Positions 34,111-42,716 of a stretch of 47,535 nt of DNA are shown here, one piece after another. Position 1 is the first letter of the stretch; every line of letters starts with the position of its first letter. The stretch comes from CAYLSO01 sp964386525 (GTDB lineage Bacteria > Eisenbacteria > RBG-16-71-46 > DASYSL01), in the NCBI GenBank assembly GCA_964386525.1, contig CAYLSO010000258.1:1-47535 (forward strand), read 5' to 3'. Both the position numbers and the translations under genes were made by a program. The notes beneath the pieces are model-generated. The model saw nothing but the letters and a program-made list of their open reading frames with translations, did no database searches and was not told the DNA's origin.

Positions 34111-36882
34111 GTGAACCCATCGACCTCTCCGCTTACCAATCCCTACGAGCCGGCCGGCGATTTCGCGGCCGAAGCCGCCGCCCTCGACGCCGGGCGCCTC
34201 GAGGAACTCGACGCCTGGGCCGCCGGCATGGCCCGCCATCCGCAGGGCGGCGAGTGGCACAAGCGCGGCGAGCGGCGGCTGGCCGAAAACCAGGCCGGAG
34301 CGCAGGCCCAGTACGCGCACGCCGCGCTGCTGGAGGCGCAGGGCGAGCGGGCCGAGGCGGCGCGGCTCCTGGTGGGCTTGTGCGAGCGCCTGGCGCAGGC
34401 CGCGGCCTGGCCGGCGGTCGCACTCGTGGCCCGCCGCGCCCTGCGTGCCGAGGCCGGGCCGCCCGCGGCCCGCTGGCTGGTGCACGCCGCCGACGAGACC
34501 GGCGGCGAGGACGAGCGCTTCGAGGCGCTGATCGAGGCCCACGAGGCCGCCCCCGGAGAGGCCCGTCTGGCGTGGCGCCTCTCCCGCCAGTACGAGGCGC
34601 GTGGCGAGCGCGAGAGCGCTCTCGACGCCACCGGCCGCGCCCTCGACGCGCTCGCCCGCCGGCACGACGCCGAGGGCATGGAGGAAGCCCTTCTCAGCCT
34701 GCTCGACGAGAGCGATCCCGCCTACCTGCGGTTGGCGCTGCCGCCGCTGCCGCTGTTCGCCAAGGGCGGCGAGGCGGAGCGCGTGGCGGGCTTCCTCGAG
34801 CTCTCCTGGCCGGCCCTGCGCGCCGCGGGACTGGCGGGCGCGACCTGGCAGACGCTGCGCGCCATGCTGCTCGACCTGGCCGAGCCGGGCGGCCTCGTGG
34901 CGCTGGTGCCCGAGGTGGTCGAGGCCGCCCTGCCCCAGGGAGCCGCCGCTCGCGCCCTGCTCGAGGACGCCGGCTACGGCGCCGATCCCGCGGCATCGTG
35001 GCTGCCGCTCTTCGAGCGCCTGCTGCCGTTCGTGCCGGGTGCCTACGCGGAGCACGGCTCGTGGGGCGTCGGCCGCGTCTCGAGCTTGACGCGCGAGGAG
35101 GTCTGGATCGATTTCCCCGGCCGCCCCGGCCACCGCATGACCCTGCGCGGTGCGCACCAGGCACTCGTCCCGCTCGACCCCGAGGACCTCGCGGTGCTCG
35201 CCGCGTGGCAGGCCGACCGGCTGGCGGAGCTGCGCGCCGCCGACCCCGTGGACCTGATCGTGCGAGCCCTGCGGCGGCTGGGCGGCGACGCCGCCGGCGC
35301 CGATCTCAAGAAGTTGCTCGTGCGCTACGCCGTACCGGAGACGGAGTGGACCGCCTTCTGGAACGCCGCCCGTTCCCGCCTCCCCGCCGACCCGCGGGTC
35401 GACGGCAGCGCGGCTTATCGCGGCCGCTACCGGCTCATCGCGGCAGGGCCGGGAGCGCCCGCCGGCGCCATCGAGCCGGCAGTGCCGCTGCCCCGCTTCG
35501 ACCGCGGCGCCGACGCGCGCCAGGTGCTGACCACGCTGCGCCGGTTCCTCGCGCAGCATCCGGACGAGGCGGTGCGGCTGGCGCAGGAGCGCGGCTCCGT
35601 GCTGCGCGCCTGGCGCGACGACCCGGCGCTGGCATGGCGCGAGCGCGTCGGGGCCCTGCTCGTGCTCGCCATCGTCGCCGACGCGGAATCGGCGGCCGCC
35701 GCGCCCGCCGTGCTGGCGCGCGCCCTGGCCGACGGCTTCGATCCGCGCGAGCTGCCTTCGGGGCCGGAGCAGCGGCAGACCATCGAGTGGGGCCTGGCCT
35801 CGGCCGAGTGGGAGGCCGCGGTGCGCTCCGGCATCGCCGCGCGCTTCACCGACGTCAAGGATCTCGCCTTCGAGAGCCTCCTGGCGCGCCTGGGCGAGGG
35901 CGCCGGCGGGTTCCTCACCACCCTGGCCCGTCGCGCCGTGGAGTGGCCCGACGCCGCGCTGGCCGTCCTCGAGCGCGCGTACGGCGTCCGCGCCCCGGCG
36001 CGGGGCGCCGGCGCGGGCCCCGGCGGCTTCCCGGCCCTGGATCCGTGGGAGTCGGCGTGCGGCCTCGCGGAGCTGCTCGAGAGCGGGCCCGGGCCACAGC
36101 GCGTGAAAGCCGGGCTGCCCCTGCTCGCCACCGACGGGCCGCTGGCGCTCGCCGCCGCCGCGGCCGTCCCCGGCGCCGAGACGCGGGCCCGCATCGAGCG
36201 GCTGCTGCTCGGCTGGCGCGGCAGCGACCGCTCGCTGCTCCCCTTCCTCGAATGGGCGGAGACCGCCGGACTGGCCGACTTCGCGGCCCGAGTGCGGGAG
36301 AAGCGCCACATGGCCGCCCGCGCCATCACCGCCAACAGCGGCAAGGTGGAAGCGCACGAGCTGCCCCGTATCTTCCTGACGCGGGCGACGCTGCTACGCC
36401 TGCGGCGCGAGGCCAAGGGCCTCGACCAGGCGCTGCGCGGCGAGATCCCGGTCGCCATCCAGAAGGCACGCGAGCTGGGAGACCTGCGCGAAAACGCCGA
36501 GTACGAATCGGCGAAGCTCAAGCAGCGGCAGACGCAGGCGCGGCTCGCCCAGCTCGGGGCCAGGCTCGCCAACGTCTCGGTCATCGACGATCTCGACCGC
36601 CCGCCCGGCGTCGCCGGCCTCGGCACCGAGGTCGAGCTCGAACTGCCGGACGGCGGCTCGCGGCGCCTCTGGATCCTGGGCGAGGGCGACGACCGGCTCG
36701 GCCCCGAGGTGGTCTCCTACCTCGCCCCGCTCGGCCGCGCGCTGCTCGGCAAGCGCCCCGGCGACGCGGTGGAGCTGCCCGGCGACGGCGCGGCGCACTC
36801 GGCCGTCGTGCGCGCCGTGCGGCCGCGCTTGCCCGAGCCCGGCGATCCGGCGGCGGGCAGCGCCGCGCCGACCGCGGCGTGA
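34111..36882 (+). CDS. Very long GreA/GreB-domain transcription factor
   Basis: Residues about 750-923 are a complete GreA-like factor. It has an N-terminal coiled coil with the acidic tip GDLRENAEYESAK (the Asp and Glu that stimulate RNA polymerase to cut backtracked RNA are kept) and a C-terminal FKBP-like domain (EVELELPDG, LGRALLGKRPGDAVEL). About 750 residues of helical, Ala/Leu-rich, TPR-like sequence precede it, with a small beta insert HGSWGVGRVSSLTREEVWIDF near 315 that resembles a CarD/Tudor-type module. Extended GreA proteins of this kind are known from Chlamydiae and some FCB bacteria; ordinary GreA has about 158 residues. GTG 34111 is the likeliest start but no clear ribosome site is visible, so the N-terminus is uncertain. 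Confidence 0.85.
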   Translation: MNPSTSPLTNPYEPAGDFAAEAAALDAGRLEELDAWAAGMARHPQGGEWHKRGERRLAENQAGAQAQYAHAALLEAQGERAEAARLLVGLCERLAQAAAWPAVALVARRALRAEAGPPAARWLVHAADETGGEDERFEALIEAHEAAPGEARLAWRLSRQYEARGERESALDATGRALDALARRHDAEGMEEALLSLLDESDPAYLRLALPPLPLFAKGGEAERVAGFLELSWPALRAAGLAGATWQTLRAMLLDLAEPGGLVALVPEVVEAALPQGAAARALLEDAGYGADPAASWLPLFERLLPFVPGAYAEHGSWGVGRVSSLTREEVWIDFPGRPGHRMTLRGAHQALVPLDPEDLAVLAAWQADRLAELRAADPVDLIVRALRRLGGDAAGADLKKLLVRYAVPETEWTAFWNAARSRLPADPRVDGSAAYRGRYRLIAAGPGAPAGAIEPAVPLPRFDRGADARQVLTTLRRFLAQHPDEAVRLAQERGSVLRAWRDDPALAWRERVGALLVLAIVADAESAAAAPAVLARALADGFDPRELPSGPEQRQTIEWGLASAEWEAAVRSGIAARFTDVKDLAFESLLARLGEGAGGFLTTLARRAVEWPDAALAVLERAYGVRAPARGAGAGPGGFPALDPWESACGLAELLESGPGPQRVKAGLPLLATDGPLALAAAAAVPGAETRARIERLLLGWRGSDRSLLPFLEWAETAGLADFAARVREKRHMAARAITANSGKVEAHELPRIFLTRATLLRLRREAKGLDQALRGEIPVAIQKARELGDLRENAEYESAKLKQRQTQARLAQLGARLANVSVIDDLDRPPGVAGLGTEVELELPDGGSRRLWILGEGDDRLGPEVVSYLAPLGRALLGKRPGDAVELPGDGAAHSAVVRAVRPRLPEPGDPAAGSAAPTAA

Positions 36883-36929
36883 CCGCCGCCGGCTGGCCGC
36901 CCCCGCCGGCCGATGCTAAGGTGACCGGC

Positions 36930-37907
36930 ATGATCCTGGCCGGAGACGTCGGCGCGACCAAGACCAACCTGGCGCTCTTCGAGGCGCGCGGGGAGACGCT
37001 CGTCGAGCGGCGCGCGCAGCGGCTGGAGAGCCGCCGCTACCCCGACCTGCCGAGCCTGGTGCGCGACTTCCTCGGCCCCCATCCCGAACCGGTCGAGCGC
37101 GCCGGCTTCGGCGTCGCCGGCCCGGTGGTGGACGGGCTCTGCTCGGCCACCAACCTGTCGTGGACGGTGGACGCGCGCGACCTGGCGGAGCTCCTGCCGG
37201 GCAGCGCCGTCGTCCTGGTCAACGACCTCGTGGCCACCGCCGCCGGCGTGCTCGACCTCGCCCCCGCCCAGCTCGCGCAGCTGCTGCCGGGAAGGCCGCG
37301 CAACGGCGGCACGCGGGCCGTCATCGCCCCGGGCACCGGCCTCGGCGAGTCCATCCTGTTCTGGGACCGCGGCGCCTACCACGCCGTCCCCACCGAGGCC
37401 GGGCACGCCGATTTCGCGCCCCGCGGCGAGGAGGAGATCGCGCTTCTGCGCTACCTGCTCGAGCGCGGCCCGCGCGTCACCTGCGAGCACGTCGTCGCCG
37501 GGCCGGGCCTGGCGCGCATCCACGAATTCCTGCGCGACACCGGGCGCGCCGCGGAGCCGCCGTGGCTGGCGCAGGAACTGGCCGCCGCCGCGGACCGCAA
37601 CGCCGCCATCAGCCGTGTGGCCCGCGACGGCCGCGCCGCGATCTGCGCGCGCGCCCTCGAGCTGTGGCTCGGCGCCCTCGGCGCCGAGGCCGGCAACCTC
37701 GCCCTGCGCGCGGTGGCTGCGGGGGGGATCTACGTGGCCGGCGGCATCGCGAGCCCGCTCCTCGAGGCGCTGCGCGGCGCGGCGTTCCGCGAGGCCTTCC
37801 TCGCCAAGGAGCCGCTGCGCGCCTTCCTCGAAACCGTGCCCGTGCGGGTCGTGCTCGAGGAGAGGGCGGCGCTCTTCGGCGCCGCGCGGCTGGCGGCCCG
37901 GGCCTAG
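36930..37907 (+). CDS. glk: Glucokinase (GlcK, non-ROK family)
   Basis: The 325-residue enzyme phosphorylates glucose with ATP to glucose-6-phosphate, which feeds Pgi and the oxidative pentose phosphate route coded opposite. ATP-phosphate motif GDVGATKTNLAL at the start, the sugar-site NDLVATAAG, APGTGLGESIL and TEAGHADFAPR fit the COG0837 glucokinases rather than ROK kinases. ATG 36930 has AAGGTG upstream; it lies 47 bases after the GreA-like stop, so the two may be cotranscribed. Confidence 0.92.
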   Translation: MILAGDVGATKTNLALFEARGETLVERRAQRLESRRYPDLPSLVRDFLGPHPEPVERAGFGVAGPVVDGLCSATNLSWTVDARDLAELLPGSAVVLVNDLVATAAGVLDLAPAQLAQLLPGRPRNGGTRAVIAPGTGLGESILFWDRGAYHAVPTEAGHADFAPRGEEEIALLRYLLERGPRVTCEHVVAGPGLARIHEFLRDTGRAAEPPWLAQELAAAADRNAAISRVARDGRAAICARALELWLGALGAEAGNLALRAVAAGGIYVAGGIASPLLEALRGAAFREAFLAKEPLRAFLETVPVRVVLEERAALFGAARLAARA

Positions 37908-37914
37908 CGGCCAC

Positions 37915-37929
37915 CCGGGGCACCCCCGG
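37915..37929. terminator. Short hairpin between convergent glk and pgl
   Basis: CCGGGG and CCCCGG form a 6-bp stem with a three-base loop inside the 33-base gap between the two stop codons. Small, and without a T-run. Confidence 0.35.
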
Positions 37930-37940
37930 CCGGCCGGCGG

Positions 37941-38720
37941 CTAGCGCTTCTCGAGCGCCGGGCCCAGCCGCGAGGCGGCGGCCCGGTCCAGTACCCAGTG
38001 CACGCGGGCGCCGGGCGGGCGGACGCCGCGCGCCGGCAGGCGCTCGAGCGGCTCGTCGCCCTCGAGCACCCGCTGCACGACCTCGGCCTTGTCCGCACCC
38101 GTGACGTAGAAGAGCACCACGCGGGCCGCGTTGAGCACCGGCAGGGTCAGCGTCAGGCGCCGTTCGAGCGGCGGCGGGCCCGGGGCGGCCACCACCCAGC
38201 GCGACGGCTCGGCCAGCACGGGGCTGCCGGGGAAGAGCGAAGCCACGTGGCCGTCGGGGCCGAGCCCGAGGTGGATGACGTCGAAGCGGGGCACCCCGCC
38301 GCGCGCGAAGCCGGCGAGGCAGCGTCCGTAGCGCGCCGCCTCCGCCTCGAGGTCGGCCGCGTCGCCGCGCAGGCGGTGCACCTGAGTGAGGGTGAGCGGG
38401 ACGCGGTCGAGGATGGTCTCGCGCACCAGCCGGTAGTTGCTCTCCTCCGACGACGCGGGCACGGCGCGCTCGTCCGCCCAGAACACGTGCAGCGATTTCC
38501 AGCCCGCCCACCGCGCGAAGCCCGAGCCGCCCAGCCGTTCGAAGAACTGGCGCGGGGTCTTGCCGCCCGACAGCGCCACGCTGGCGCGGCCGCGCACCCA
38601 GGCGGCCGATTCCACCTCGCGACGAAAGATGTCGCTGGCGTCGTAGGAGGCCGTCCCCGCGTCGGCGTGCACGCGGATGTGCACCTCGGGACCGGCCGCG
38701 TGCACGGGAGATCCGTTCAC
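37941..38720 (-). CDS. pgl: 6-phosphogluconolactonase
   Basis: The 259-residue enzyme hydrolyses 6-phosphogluconolactone in the oxidative pentose phosphate pathway. Signatures are VALSGGKTPRQFFERL, VFWADERAVP with SNYRL, and LGLGPDGHVASLFPG (the GxGxDGHxASLFPG motif of the family). It starts at GTG 38720, overlapping the pgi stop (GTGA), which shows translational coupling. Glucose-6-phosphate dehydrogenase is not in the window. Confidence 0.93.
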   Translation of the reverse strand: MNGSPVHAAGPEVHIRVHADAGTASYDASDIFRREVESAAWVRGRASVALSGGKTPRQFFERLGGSGFARWAGWKSLHVFWADERAVPASSEESNYRLVRETILDRVPLTLTQVHRLRGDAADLEAEAARYGRCLAGFARGGVPRFDVIHLGLGPDGHVASLFPGSPVLAEPSRWVVAAPGPPPLERRLTLTLPVLNAARVVLFYVTGADKAEVVQRVLEGDEPLERLPARGVRPPGARVHWVLDRAAASRLGPALEKR

Positions 38721-40447
38721 GGCGCGCCGCGGATCGCCGTCAGGCGCTCGAGCCACTCCTCGACGGCTCCCAGATCCCCGTCCACCGTCAACTGCAGGCG
38801 CAAGACCGGCAAGTTGCGCCCGGCCAGCGACCGCGCGTCGCCGAGCGCCTGGGCGCGGATCAACTGCTCGAAGCCGAAGCCGCCGCCGGGCACCGGCAGC
38901 TCGGCGGGCGTGTCGGCCGTGATCTGCAGGAAGGCGCCGGTGGGCGGGCCACCCTTGTGCAGCTGCCCGGTCGAGTGCAGGTAGCGCGGTCCGAAGCCGA
39001 GGGTGACCGCCAGCCGCTGGCGGTCGCGCAGCCGGGCGCGGATGTGCTCGAGGCGCGCCTCGGTGCGCTCGTCGAGCGGCAGGTAGGCTTGCACCGCGAG
39101 GTAGTGGCCCGCCGGGATCGCGTCGAGCCACTGCCGCAGCAGGCCGATGAGTTCCTCCTCGCCGCCGGCGCCGCCGGGTCGCGGCGGCAGGCCGGGCGGC
39201 CCGCACAGCCGCACGCCGCGCGCCTGGGCGCAGGGGGTCTCGCGCTCCGAGCGGTCGGTGGCCTGGTAGGCGGCCAGCACGCGGCCCGTGTTCTCCTTGC
39301 TCTCGCCCACGTTGGGCTCGTCGAAGGCGTTGACGCCGAGGTCCACGGCCGCCACCGCGGTGGCGAACTCCCAGCGGAAGAACTCGGCGCCGAGATCGTA
39401 GGCGTCGTCGAGGGCGATGCGGATCACCGGGTGCCCCGCCGCCTCGAGGCGCCGCAGCCGCTCACCGTCGGGGCCGCGCGCGCCGTGCATGCCGAGGTGA
39501 ACGAAGAGGCGGTCCTGGCCGTAGACGTCGGGCCCCCCCAGCGGCTCTCCCGCCACCGGCACGAGGCCCTTGCCCTCCTTGCCGAGGCTCTCCGCCAACA
39601 GCTGCTCGGCCCACAGCCCGAAGCTCGCCAGCGGCGGGTCAACCACGAAGGTGACCTTGTCGCGCCCGGCCCGCGCCAGCTCGGCCAGCGCCGCGCCGAG
39701 GACCAGGCCGGGGTTCTCCTCGCCCCGCGCGCGGCACGACTCGCGCATGCGTCCGGCGCGGCCGATCAGCTTGCCGAGATCCACGCCGAGGAGCGCGGCA
39801 GGCAGCAGGCCGAAGGGCGTAAGCGCCGAGTAGCGCCCGCCTACGTCCGGGGGCCCGGAGAAGACGTGGCGCCAGCCGCGCTCGCGCGCCTCGCGGTCGA
39901 GCGGGGTGCCCGGGTCCGTGACGGCCACGAACGCCGGCCCCGCCCCCGCCGGGCGCGCCGCCTCGCAGACCTCCCAGAAGTAGCGGAGCAGGGAGACCGT
40001 CTCGATGGTCGTGCCCGACTTGGTGGAGACGACGAAGAGCGTGCGCGGCAGCGGTGCGGCGCGCTGCGCCGCCAGCACGGTGACCGGATCGGTCGAGTCG
40101 AGGACGGTGAGCGACGGGGAGCCGTTGGCCGGCGGGAAGGTGCGCCGCAGCACCTCGGGGCAAAGGCTCGAGCCGCCCATGCCGAGCAGCATCACGTGGA
40201 CGAAACCGTCGGCGCGGACGCGGGCGGCGAACGTCTCGAACTCGGCCCGCGACGGCTCGGCTGCCAGCGGCGCGTCGAGCCAGCCCAGCCGGTTGGCGAC
40301 CGCGCGCGCCGCTTCCGGGGTGGTCGCCCACAGGCTGGTGTCGCGGCTCCAGGTCTGCTCCACGACGCGGGCGCGGACGAGGTCGGCCAGGCGGGCGCGA
40401 ACCCTGTCCGCGTGGACGCCGAGCGAAAGCACGGTCGGACCGCTCAT
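38717..40447 (-). CDS. pgi: Glucose-6-phosphate isomerase
   Basis: The 576-residue enzyme interconverts glucose-6-phosphate and fructose-6-phosphate. Motifs are LLGMGGSSLCPEVLRR, VVSTKSGTTIETVSL (phosphate site), VGGRYSALTPFGLLPAALLG and NVGESKENTGRVL. The sequence is of the type found as the C-terminal half of transaldolase-Pgi fusion proteins, here free-standing. The C-terminal third (PLDERTEARLEHIRARLRDRQRL onward) is longer than in classic Pgi. ATG 40447 has GGAGGA upstream. In operon with pgl. Confidence 0.92.
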   Translation of the reverse strand: MSGPTVLSLGVHADRVRARLADLVRARVVEQTWSRDTSLWATTPEAARAVANRLGWLDAPLAAEPSRAEFETFAARVRADGFVHVMLLGMGGSSLCPEVLRRTFPPANGSPSLTVLDSTDPVTVLAAQRAAPLPRTLFVVSTKSGTTIETVSLLRYFWEVCEAARPAGAGPAFVAVTDPGTPLDREARERGWRHVFSGPPDVGGRYSALTPFGLLPAALLGVDLGKLIGRAGRMRESCRARGEENPGLVLGAALAELARAGRDKVTFVVDPPLASFGLWAEQLLAESLGKEGKGLVPVAGEPLGGPDVYGQDRLFVHLGMHGARGPDGERLRRLEAAGHPVIRIALDDAYDLGAEFFRWEFATAVAAVDLGVNAFDEPNVGESKENTGRVLAAYQATDRSERETPCAQARGVRLCGPPGLPPRPGGAGGEEELIGLLRQWLDAIPAGHYLAVQAYLPLDERTEARLEHIRARLRDRQRLAVTLGFGPRYLHSTGQLHKGGPPTGAFLQITADTPAELPVPGGGFGFEQLIRAQALGDARSLAGRNLPVLRLQLTVDGDLGAVEEWLERLTAIRGAP

Positions 40448-40573
40448 GAGCCCTCCTCCGGACGGCGCTGCCCGCCCCAGGCTGTGTCTGCGGATTCGAT
40501 CCGGCGCGGGGGCCGGCGCCCAGGCATTATGGCACCGCCGTGCCCCCAGGGCGAGCGGCGGCTGACGCGGCGC

Positions 40574-42649
40574 TCAGCGGGCAGCCGGCGCGGCCGGGCG
40601 CAGCAGGGCGGCCAGAGCGGCGAGCGAGGTCAGGGTGAGCCAGGAATGGGCGAGCGCCAGGCCGCCCAGCGCCCGCGAGAAGGCCGGCGGCAGGATCGCC
40701 GCGGCGAGCAGCACCACGGCAGCGGCGGCCGGCCGACTGCCGCGTTGTGAGCGCGCGATGAGGACCACCAGCGGCAGGTAGAGCACCGCGAAGTGGACGG
40801 TCCAGGAGCCCGGCGAGGTGAGGAGCAGGGCGAGGGCCGCACCGGCCCACAGGTCGGCCCAGGCGGCGCGGCCTGAGCCCTCTGCGTCCCCCGCCGCCCG
40901 CGCCCTTCGCGCCAGGAGCCAGACCGCGCCGAGGACGAGCAGATCGAGGACCACCTCGACGCTGCGCGCCGCCGATGCGCCGAGCGCCAAGGTGGGCACG
41001 GCCCGCACGCCGGCGGTGTGGACCTCGGCGCCGCCGACGTAGCGGTCCACCAGGCCGCGCAGCGACTGGTTGTCCGCCCGGCCCAGGGAGAGATCGCCCG
41101 GGCGCGGCGCCGCCTCGCGCAGGAATCCCAGTCCGGCGCCCGGCGCGAGGCGCTCGAGTGTGGCCGCCGAGGCCAGCGTGAGTGCGGCCGCGGCCGCCAG
41201 CGCCGGTAGCGCCCAGCGCAGGCGGCCGGCGAGCAGGGCGGCCACCGGGGCCCAGACCGGGGTGGCCTTGACCGCGATCCCGCCCACCGCGGCGGCTCCG
41301 GCCGGCCCGCCGCGGCCGGCGGCCACCGCCGCGGCCACCGCGAGCAGCAAGACGAGCACGAGCGTGTTCGTGTTGCCGTACTGCAGGTCCATCGCGACGA
41401 GGCGGCCGGCCACCCACAGGGCGAGCCACTCGGGGTGCGCCCACCAGGGACGCGAGCGCCCGGCGGTCGTGCCGGCCGCGACGCGCGGCGACAGCCCCCG
41501 CCGGGCCAGCGGCACGCACCACGCCGCCGCCACCACCTTGAGTCCGAACCACGCGAAGGCGGCCACGCCGAGCGGCACCCACGGCAGGAGCCCGCACGCC
41601 AGAACGAAGGGCGGTGGGTTGAGGACGCGCTCGGGAGTCAGGGCGTAGGGACTCACCCCGGCCCACAGCGCCAGGCCGGCGGTGTCGTAGACCTTGAAAT
41701 CGCTGCGCGGGCCGAGGGTCACCACGGCGAAGCGCACGCCGAGCAGCGCCAGCGGCAGCGTCCACGCAGTCCACGCGCGGCGGCGCACCAGGGCGCTCCA
41801 GGCGCCGGCGCAGACCGCCGCCCCTGCCAGCGGCAGCAGGGCGAGTCCGAGCGCCGAGAGACCCAGCGGGGCCTCCCAGCGCCAGCCGCTACGCCCGGGC
41901 ATGAGCGTCCACAGCGGGCCGATCCCTTGCGCATCGGGGATCCACGACATGGCCGCGTCGAGGCACCACAGGGCGCCGCCGGCCAGGGCGTAGGCGGCCA
42001 GCCCCGCCGCCGTCGAGGAGGCGGGACCGCGGGGTGCGGCCGGCCCGCCGCGCCGCTCCCGGGCTCGGGCCCAGGCGGCGGCCGCCGCGCCGGCCGCCGC
42101 GCACGCGGCGAGGGCGAGGCCGAGGCGCGCGAGGAAAGCCCAGAACCGACCTGCGTACGGCCAGGCGCGCGCCGCGGCGTCCCACACGGCCCATTCGCTC
42201 GCCACCTCGACGCGCGCGAGCCGCAGCGCCGAGCCGCTCGCCCCGTCTTTCCAGACCACGCGCCGTGTCTCAGCCTCGCGGGCACGGAAGGTGAACTGGT
42301 AGGTGCGCTCGCCGCTCCGCGCCAGATCGAGCGGCCGCAGCGCGAGGGCCTCGGGGTGCCACGGCCGCCCCTGCGGCACGATGCCGAACCACGCCGCGGC
42401 GGCGGCGGCGGGCCCGCGCGCAACCACGCCGCGCGCCACGGTCAGACGGCAGCGGAGCCGCTCCCCCGGCCGCACCTCGATCGCCGGCCCCCAGCGCAAG
42501 CCGGCGGAATCGGGGGTTGAAAGGAACGGCGAGCCGATGACCCGCGGGGACTCGAGCCGCATGCCGGCCACCGCCAACGCCAGGGCGGCGACGGCGGCGC
42601 CGGTCAGGATCCAGCGGCGACGGGACTTCGATTCACGGGGTTCGGTCAT
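40574..42649 (-). CDS. Polytopic membrane glycosyltransferase-like protein (GT87/DUF2029-type)
   Basis: The 691-residue protein has one N-terminal helix (about 13-30), an exported region to about 165, and then roughly eleven to twelve membrane helices. DUF2029/GT87 features are SDFKVYDTAG (acidic residue in the first loop), LQYGNTNTLVLVLL, GGIAVKATPVWAP and the NQSLRGLVDRY loop. GT87 enzymes use polyprenyl-phosphate sugars to build envelope glycans or lipoglycans. Whether this one is active and on which substrate is unknown. The N-terminal exported domain is an addition to the core family. The start (ATG 42649) lacks an obvious ribosome site. Confidence 0.75.
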   Translation of the reverse strand: MTEPRESKSRRRWILTGAAVAALALAVAGMRLESPRVIGSPFLSTPDSAGLRWGPAIEVRPGERLRCRLTVARGVVARGPAAAAAAWFGIVPQGRPWHPEALALRPLDLARSGERTYQFTFRAREAETRRVVWKDGASGSALRLARVEVASEWAVWDAAARAWPYAGRFWAFLARLGLALAACAAAGAAAAAWARARERRGGPAAPRGPASSTAAGLAAYALAGGALWCLDAAMSWIPDAQGIGPLWTLMPGRSGWRWEAPLGLSALGLALLPLAGAAVCAGAWSALVRRRAWTAWTLPLALLGVRFAVVTLGPRSDFKVYDTAGLALWAGVSPYALTPERVLNPPPFVLACGLLPWVPLGVAAFAWFGLKVVAAAWCVPLARRGLSPRVAAGTTAGRSRPWWAHPEWLALWVAGRLVAMDLQYGNTNTLVLVLLLAVAAAVAAGRGGPAGAAAVGGIAVKATPVWAPVAALLAGRLRWALPALAAAAALTLASAATLERLAPGAGLGFLREAAPRPGDLSLGRADNQSLRGLVDRYVGGAEVHTAGVRAVPTLALGASAARSVEVVLDLLVLGAVWLLARRARAAGDAEGSGRAAWADLWAGAALALLLTSPGSWTVHFAVLYLPLVVLIARSQRGSRPAAAAVVLLAAAILPPAFSRALGGLALAHSWLTLTSLAALAALLRPAAPAAR

Positions 42650-42716
42650 GCCGCGGCGACATTACTTCCGGCGGCGCTCGACGGGAAGGCGCAACACCCC
42701 TCATGCGCAGCGCCCC

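Noticed and set aside
34254..37907. A 1217-codon plus frame ending with glucokinase
   Set aside because: Only from 36930 on does it look like a protein; earlier it is the shifted frame of the GreA-like gene.
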